From contig CM069457.1 of assembly GCA_035610835.1 (NCBI GenBank), forward strand, positions 41,457,319-41,521,318: a stretch of DNA of 64,000 nt, given 5' to 3'. Positions 57,448-64,000 of this stretch are shown one piece after another. Source of the DNA: Ophiura sarsii (taxonomy: Eukaryota; Echinodermata; Ophiuroidea; Amphilepidida; Ophiuridae). The notes under the pieces are model-generated. The model was given only the letters and a program-made list of their open reading frames with translations. It ran no database searches and was not told the origin of the DNA. Position 1 is the stretch's first letter. The number at the start of each line of letters is the position of its first letter. The position numbers were made by a program, and so were the translations under genes.

Positions 57448-58196
57448 TCAAAAAAGTGACAGCGCTTGATAGATTTTATAATATTGTATTTTAATAGATC
57501 TTGATTCCATTATTTTCCACTGTCTTAATTACTTCAAACCGGCAATTTAGCTATTGCCGGTCATAAATCCTCCAGTTGCCTGACTAGGCAGGCTGTAAAT
57601 CCCACAAAACAATGATAGAAGATTAAAAGTTTGAAAAGCAGACAATTATGGCCTCATGGTCTTTAGTGTGTAATACTAACAGTTCAGGCAAATGACCAAA
57701 TCTGGAAATGTGCTTTATCTGGAAATCGATTGCCTGATCTGGAAATCAATGATTTGCATATGATGGTCTGATTTATCAAACACTACAAGCTTGATTATTA
57801 CATAGATTTTGGCAATAATGTGTACTTTTTTTAGTGTAAAAATGAATTAAACATAGGCCTAACTACAAATTAAAAAAATTGCAAAAATATTTACCCAACG
57901 ACAATTTATCCACTAATTAATGCTTAATTAAATAAATAAATAAATAAATAAATTCCTTTATTTTTAAAACGGCACGATCAATAATTAAACGCCGCGGTGA
58001 TTATGATTTAGTGAATTATCTTTTAAACATGATTTACCAAGAATGAGTTCGTCCTTCTTTATAATAACCAGTCCCAGGGCAGAAAACTGCTAATTTCGTG
58101 AACTAATTAATAAAAAAAACTGCCCCTGGATCTTTTTCACGCAGATTTGTCTTTCTTAAGGTTCATTTATTTACTTCAATCATGTGTAATTATAAT
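57448..58196. other. no gene seen
   Basis: AT-rich sequence. A short (AAAT)n microsatellite lies at 57925-57953. Confidence 0.5.
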
Positions 58197-58717
58197 TCGT
58201 CAATCTCGCCGGACGCTCACGGCAGCTGATGCATGTGCACGGAATTGTTAATTACGGGCGCGTGTGACCCCCTGGGCGAGTGGACTAATACACTGTATTC
58301 CATGCTGGATGAGGACCCCGGTTCGCATCCCGTCGTCGGCAAGTCCGGTTTTCAACACTAAATTCGGCCCATTTCCACCTACGGATAGTTTTTCAACATT
58401 TCCGTCCCAAAAGTGTTAGGGTTATTGTGCACTTTTTTCTCGCATTACCATAACCCTTACAGCCCCGAACCCCATGTAATCTCGCCGGGCGTTCACGGCA
58501 GGTGATAAATGCGCGCGGAATTTGTAATTACGGGCGCGTGACCCCTGTCAGTGGTCTGAGACACTGTATTCCATGCTGGAGGGCCCGGGAAACCCTAACC
58601 CTAACCTGCTCCGGGTTCGAATCCTGTCGTCGGCAACTCCGGTTTTTTCCGCTAAATTTCCCTCATTTCTACCCCGGATAGTTTTTTGAACATTTCCGTT
58701 CTAAAAGTGTCTGGGTT
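58197..58717 (+). mobile_element. two tandem tRNA-derived SINE-like copies
   Basis: Copies at 58197-58430 and 58477-58717 share ATCTCGCCGG, ATTACGGGCGCGTG, ACACTGTATTCCATGCTGG, CCGTCGTCGGCAA-type and AACATTTCCGT blocks. GGTTCGCATCCC and GGTTCGAATCCT are B-box-like and the upstream GCGAGTGGACTAA is A-box-like, suggesting a polymerase III-derived repeat. The second copy carries an inserted CCCTAACCCTAA. Confidence 0.55.
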
Positions 58718-58853
58718 AATGTATTTATTTATCTATATTTATGCTCATTCTTTCATTTGAAGCTTATTCCTATAGAAACACGATATATTATTCATTAAAA
58801 CACGAGTCAAACTGTATTTTAAGTAGATATGGTATCAAACCAAACGTAATGTA

Positions 58854-59392
58854 CAGTCATCACAATAAGTAACGGACCAGGTAATAAATGTGCTGATACC
58901 TCTAAAAGTATAACTCCCACATAAAAATATTATATTATAAACATGTTGAGAAATTTCTCTTCTTGAATTTGAGATATTACACGCTTAGAATGGCTGATTA
59001 TTAAGGAAGTTACAATCCCAAGTGTACTGTCAAGTCTGATTTTCATTTTCTCATTTTCATTTTCAACACAGGGACTCAGACCGACAAATTATTGATTATT
59101 GGTAGTGGTTGTGCCAATTCACCCGTCGATGGCCTGATTGTTGGATAGTCGGCCGGTGGCATTGTCACGGTTGATCAATACGGCACACACGCTTATCTGC
59201 CTTACTCTCCCCGTGTTGAAAATAAAATGTTAAAATGAAAATCAGACTTGCCCTAACGTTTGGGATCGTAACTTCCTCATTAATCAACCATTCTTAGCGT
59301 GTAATATCTCAACAACTTTATAATTACACATGTTTATGTAGGAGTTATACTTTTATGTTTATTACCTGGTCGATTACTTAGTGTGATGACTG
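58854..59392. mobile_element. foldback MITE (about 540 bp)
   Basis: Ends CAGTCATCACAATAAGTAA and the complement TTACTTAGTGTGATGACTG. The arms remain similar for about 190 bp, including AAGTATAACTCC, GAGATATTACACGCT and GGAAGTTACAATCCC. TA is present at the left; the right flank is TCAGTA, so the target site is not certain. Confidence 0.75.
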
Positions 59393-61857
59393 TCAGTACA
59401 GTAGGCCTACATGTACAATGTTAGGAAACGTGTATGTACGACTTTTATAATAATTCAACCCCCCCAAAAAAATAAATGCCTTTAAAGTTGCACATCCGCT
59501 CACAGCACGTAAAGTTTTATACACCATTACAGGCCAAGTATTCTGGGTCAAAGTTCACGAAGCAACCCTTTAAGGAGAAAACAAGATCTCTCTGTTCAAG
59601 ACATTATCCGTAGGATTAACTTTTCAATCATTTCAATCACTTTTAAAATAATAATGTTGTTTTTAATTTCTATTACTAGCATGATTGGTGTTTATCCCTT
59701 GACATGCTCAGAGGGATTGTAAATCCAATTGAAGCTAAAAGCATCTCAGTGTGCTAGGAGACGAACTGAGTGATTATGGTTTTTATTTCATCAGCGTTGG
59801 ATTACAACAAGTGTAGTAGGTGACAATAGTCCACTCAGTAGTGTAGACTATAGGTTGGTATCTAGGGCACTCATCTTTACACGCAACACTAGTTTCCCCG
59901 GTTTTTTTCACGCTCCATTCCAACTATGTCTATGGAGGCCGGACTATGGCTCCGGGGGACCATGGCTCCTATCACACCGTCCCTCTTCAGCACTATAGGC
60001 CTACTTGGAATATCTTATGAACAGAAAAGCCCTTCATGGGTTTTAGTTATTACTTAGGGTTAAACTACCTGATTTAATAATGGATTAATATCATATCAAT
60101 GTGTTGCACATGCAATATCTAACTGATTTTCGACAAGTATACATAGTAAACATAATAAAGAGTTTAAAGGGGTTCGACAGTTTAAAACTGTCCTACATAA
60201 ACGGGTTTGCATATTTTAAAGGTTTTTTAAAGGGGTTCGGCAAGTTTAAAACTCTCTACTTAAACGGGTTTGCGCACATTTTTAAAACTTGACCGACTTT
60301 AAATAGGTGCGTTTAAAGTTTAAAATTGTCAGTTTAAAATTTGTCCAAAGGCGAACGGTGAACCTAGCTATCTACTTTTCCATGATGACTCGGGAGACAT
60401 CCATCAATAGCGCCCCCATGTGTGAAATTGGGGATGATGACTTCGGAGAGAATTCCCGAGGAAAACTTCCAAAAAGGTGAGCTTAAAATCTCGAGTTGTG
60501 AGAAAACAGAAATGTTAAATCTGTCTACTTTTCACCTATTAGTGTCATTAATGACGGTACAAATACGAGGGGCATTCAATAAATATCCGCAACCATTGTT
60601 GTTCTCCACACCTGAGTGATTCTGTGAAATCTAAGTGGGTACATTATAAAGTATGAACCTTAATCTATCATTTAACACAATCTGGATTTACTGAATATTC
60701 ATAATTACGTAATTGTGCAAGTCTAACATTTTGTATCAGGAAACCAGAGACCATGCTCAACGCGGTCCTAAATGGAGAGGTTCTGTCAACGACAACTTTT
60801 GGAAATACACTGCATCTTATATTGGTCAACATTAGGCTTTGACAGTGAGCCCCAAAATGCCGAAAATCCAAAGAAATGAAAATGATAGTTATAGCAAACA
60901 ATTGGGATTTCCTGAAATACCACAGCAAATGCAGGATTCGTTATTGTATAGATGACAGGGTATCAATAAATACATCGAGAATTTTTGAACTTGGAATAAA
61001 AATCTGCGCATGCGTAGAACGCACGGTGGTCAGAAAGCGCTCATAATGAGTAGAAATGTTAAACAATCACTGCAACCAACGTAAAAGTTACAGATAAGGA
61101 ATTTAATTTAAGAAAACAAGAACTGTGGTGAACTTCAATACATATACAAAGTTCAAAAATGTAAACATCTATTTGAAAATACAATTCAATTTAATGTTAT
61201 GGTCAGTATAGTGAATAAACTCAAATTGGGTAAAAAGAGCTTCATTGTATAAACATTTTCTCTGCAGAAAACGGTTTTAGATAGTGTCTTTGTAATCTCC
61301 CATTTAAATCTATGACATGTAACAATGAGGAACAAGAGGTTTAAGATAAATCTTGCGGTTGGATACCTTGACCTTGACTGTTTATTCATTAAAGAATTTC
61401 TTTTAAGCTATGACAAAAAGATGACGTTTTAATGTTACATAATAAGTGTTTTTCTCCATAATTTGCATCTGAAAATAAGTAATGTTGAGCACATAGTAGT
61501 GGTCTATCACTGTTTCAAACGGCAACTTATTCCATGCATCGGTTCTTGAGATATTTTGAAAAAAGTAACTATGCATCAAATTGCTTGCAAATATTCTCCG
61601 CCCTGATCAGCTATTTTTCATGCAGTGTCCAGAGAGTATTGATTTTACGCATGTGCCATTACGTAATCCCACAAACGATAGTGTTCATTCATGCATGCGA
61701 GGAAAGATAAAGACCTATATTTCAAATTACCCTAATTCTAGTTGGCATACGTCGCGCATGAGTGGAGAAAAACAATGGTTACAGGTATTTATTGAACGCC
61801 CCTCGTATATCATACGGTGTTATCTTCATGTTCTTTGTAATCAAATGCCTAAATGAA
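59393..61857. other. no gene seen
   Basis: Non-coding. A two-copy tandem repeat of about 75 bp (AAAGGGGTTCG, AGTTTAAAACT, TAAACGGGTTTGC) lies at 60166-60275. Confidence 0.5.
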
Positions 61858-62127
61858 GGTTCGATCGTTTACACTAGGCGATGTTTGCTGTGCGATGCGA
61901 TGTACGATGTGGTAGCCTTACTTCCGCCGCGATGTACGGCAAATCATCGCAAGTCACGTTGTGTCGACGCAGCGCAGGTCACTGCATGCGATGGCAGTCA
62001 GTGCCGTGTGGCAAATTAGGAGAACGTCAGCGTCAACGCAATGCGTCGCAGACTGCTGTAATGACAGTTAACTCCATTGCGATCAGCATCGCAACGCACG
62101 ACAAACAACGTCTAGTGTGAACGAACC
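61858..62127. mobile_element. Harbinger-like MITE (270 bp)
   Basis: Left end GGTTCGATCGTTTACACTAG and right end CTAGTGTGAACGAACC pair, with CGATG/GCGATGCG repeats in the arms. Flanks GAA and TTA do not match perfectly. Ends of this type are common in PIF/Harbinger MITEs. Confidence 0.65.
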
Positions 62128-63656
62128 TTAAGACTTCATAACTGTTACAGCCGACAGCCGTATATCCATTTCATACTTCAGTGTTCTATATTTTCCTATT
62201 GCTGGCCTTGCGTTGCATCGTCTATACATGCATAGGCCTAGTTCTATATTATTTGTTGGTTGTCATCGGATTCTAGCGATATCTTCTTATCTAGAGAATG
62301 CAGATGTCTTCTGGATTCGGTCCCGCATAGTCTCCTATTCAGAAAGACACAAACAGTTCCATCAGTATTTACTGGGCTATTCAATTTAAAATCCCCTATG
62401 GAAAATACATGACCTTAATCTTCCACACAGTGTGAATGTGAGTGTGAATTTCAAATGTAATCAACCATGCAGGTAACCCCATTTGAAATGCACACTCCCA
62501 GTGGGGAAGTTTAAGGTGATCTCTTCCTAACTAGGGTGTATGGATTTTTTAAGTGAGGTGTCGCTAGGCCATTCATCTTGAAGGAAATGTTTGGTTGAGA
62601 TATGTGCAAAGGGGTAACATGATACTACTACATATATCATCTAAAGTGGGATACGAAAATCACGTACCTAACCTGCCTCAACATATGGCGTATAGTGACC
62701 ACTTGAATAGACTTAAATACCGACGTCACCGCACTGAGGTTGTAAATGGATTCCATTCTTTCATATGTTGTCCTTCTACAGGGCCGTAAGACACTTTTTT
62801 CAAAGGGGGGGGGGGGGGGGGGGCGTTTAAAAAAAAATAACGGAAAGATTTTTGTGAGTCAAATATGCGAATTTGCACCTATTTTTTGCACGATCGAGGT
62901 ACATTTTGGCTCTAAACAAGCTTGTAGCAAAGAATATTGCATTTTAGGAAGACAAGCGCGCGTAACGCGCGACATTTTTTCATCTGTGTACAAATTTTCC
63001 GGGGAAGATTTTCAAAAGGGGGGGGGGGGGGGCGATCGCCACCATCGCCCCTCTTCTTACGGGCCTGTTCTAAGCATCCTGGGTTCATTAAGGCCCTCTT
63101 TGAATCTGATTTTATAGTGCTTGAACAGTTTATGATTAGTTATGTTACCTTACATAGGTATGAACTGCGCAAATGGGTCGCTCTTTTGCGAAACATCAAC
63201 AACTATAACAAGGGGTATGATTTGTACTGAAATACATAACATGCTAAATAAACACGGGTCCCAGGTAAAAAAAACCCCCCTAAACATGGGTCCCAAGTCG
63301 CGAAAGAAACAGTGCTTGATCAGTTTATGATTAGTTATGTTACCTGAAACCATGATGATAGTGTTTTTATCTTTTGAGAGCAGCATGTTTTGTTTTTATG
63401 TAAGGAATTATATGTTTTGGATAAGTCCTGTCAGTTATCATTGCTAAGTAACTGTAAGTGTACACAGAAACAAACAAACCAATGACGGATTGGCTTTTCT
63501 TTACGTAATGAGTCATGTTTTTCTAAAAGGACTCATCAAAACATATCATTCATTTCATTAAAACATCTTGAGCTACACGGCAAAGAAACACATGTTTAGT
63601 AATATCATTTTGATATGCCCGACTCACACCTCCCCTTTATCATACGACCTACTTAC
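62128..63656. other. no gene seen
   Basis: G-runs at 62804-62823 and 63018-63032. A direct repeat, CAGTTTATGATTAGTTATGT, occurs at 63126 and 63320 with GGGTCCCA repeats between. Probably the upstream intron region of the minus-strand gene at 63657. Confidence 0.5.
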
Positions 63657-63870
63657 CGTGTTGTTCACTGATATCGTTGCATATGGTTCGGTACTCGGAT
63701 GTAGCTAATAGTCGCTCTAAAGCAGGATTGAACCATTCCGCTAAACGATTATCTTTTCGCATCATCATCGAGCCACCATCTTCAACACAACTTATGTCAT
63801 CCATGTCTAACATTTGTACAGTATCAATGTTTTTATACGAGGCTTTTGAACCGTCAAAGCCAGCATCCAC
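63657..63870 (-). CDS. internal exon, solute-binding-protein-like domain end
   Basis: On the minus strand the exon has a good acceptor (ATTTTACTTAACAG) and a consensus donor (CACG|GTAAGT). It is 214 bp long and encodes 71 residues, from phase 0 to phase 1 in the open frame. It reads VDAGFDGSKASYKNIDTV, LDMDDISCVEDGG, then MMMRKDNRLAEWFNPALERL and ATSEYRTICNDISEQHG. The last part matches the general C-terminal pattern of type 2 periplasmic-binding-protein folds (a run such as LRKDxxLxxxFNxAL followed by a helix and a final short helix). The same fold occurs in glutamate receptors and in secreted SBP-like proteins of some invertebrates. I cannot name the protein. The rest of the gene lies outside the window or in exons I could not see. 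Confidence 0.6.
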
Positions 63871-64000
63871 CTGTTAAGTAAAATAAATATTCGGTTAACT
63901 CTACCTTAACACTTTCCACGCGGCTATTGGTTTTACCATATCCAAAACAAGATTTGTCAGAAATCTTTCTCAACTTTCAAGGTCTATCGCAAGGATTGCT

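Noticed and set aside
61581..62120. Overlapping ORFs near 61.6-62.1 kb
   Set aside because: They run across the boundary of a MITE and show no domain.

Overview
This window is animal nuclear DNA: AT-rich, intron-containing and packed with transposon remnants, with no bacterial-style gene clusters. A deuterostome marine invertebrate (echinoderm or hemichordate) is the best guess. That is an inference from the Ty3-type retrotransposon with integrase ahead of reverse transcriptase, an arrangement described in deuterostomes (Gmr1-like group), and from the mix of Harbinger-like, Tc1/mariner-like and foldback elements. The species cannot be read from the sequence.

Layout. 1-7374: non-coding DNA with a 241-bp MITE whose empty site survives in a nearby duplicate, a decayed SGNH-hydrolase-like fragment, a three-copy tandem repeat and a 110-bp direct duplication. 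7375-14632: one complete LTR retrotransposon with LTRs I read as identical (488 bp each). Its order is Gag (coiled coil plus SCAN-like capsid part), protease, integrase, reverse transcriptase, RNase H. The coding region is broken by three frame changes, and the protease catalytic Asp is replaced by Val.

15109-44507 (possibly 44624), plus strand: a seven-exon gene, the main cellular gene here. A signal-peptide exon, three fibronectin type III (FN3) modules, one transmembrane exon and a short cytoplasmic tail exon join in compatible phases, giving about 464 residues. The tail has tyrosine motifs and ends in TAG. The same frame stays open for 38 more codons holding an ITAM-like pair (YQGL-x10-YQDL) and a YSNI end. 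This in-frame stop, which may be a nonsense allele, readthrough or a sequence error, is the most interesting signal in the window. The introns are filled with transposons, two of which sit within about 30 bases of splice sites.

44625-64000: mostly repeats. These include an unusual non-autonomous element family made of short palindromes of the form CCAGTATCGnnCGATACTGG (48631-49010 and about 55446-57447), a 154-bp near-perfect palindrome, a mariner-like element, tRNA-derived SINE-like sequences and G/C homopolymers. Two pieces of minus-strand coding sequence are visible: an unrecognised frame-broken ORF pair at 46264-46720, and a well-bounded exon at 63657-63870 resembling the end of a solute-binding-protein-like domain, whose other exons are not visible.
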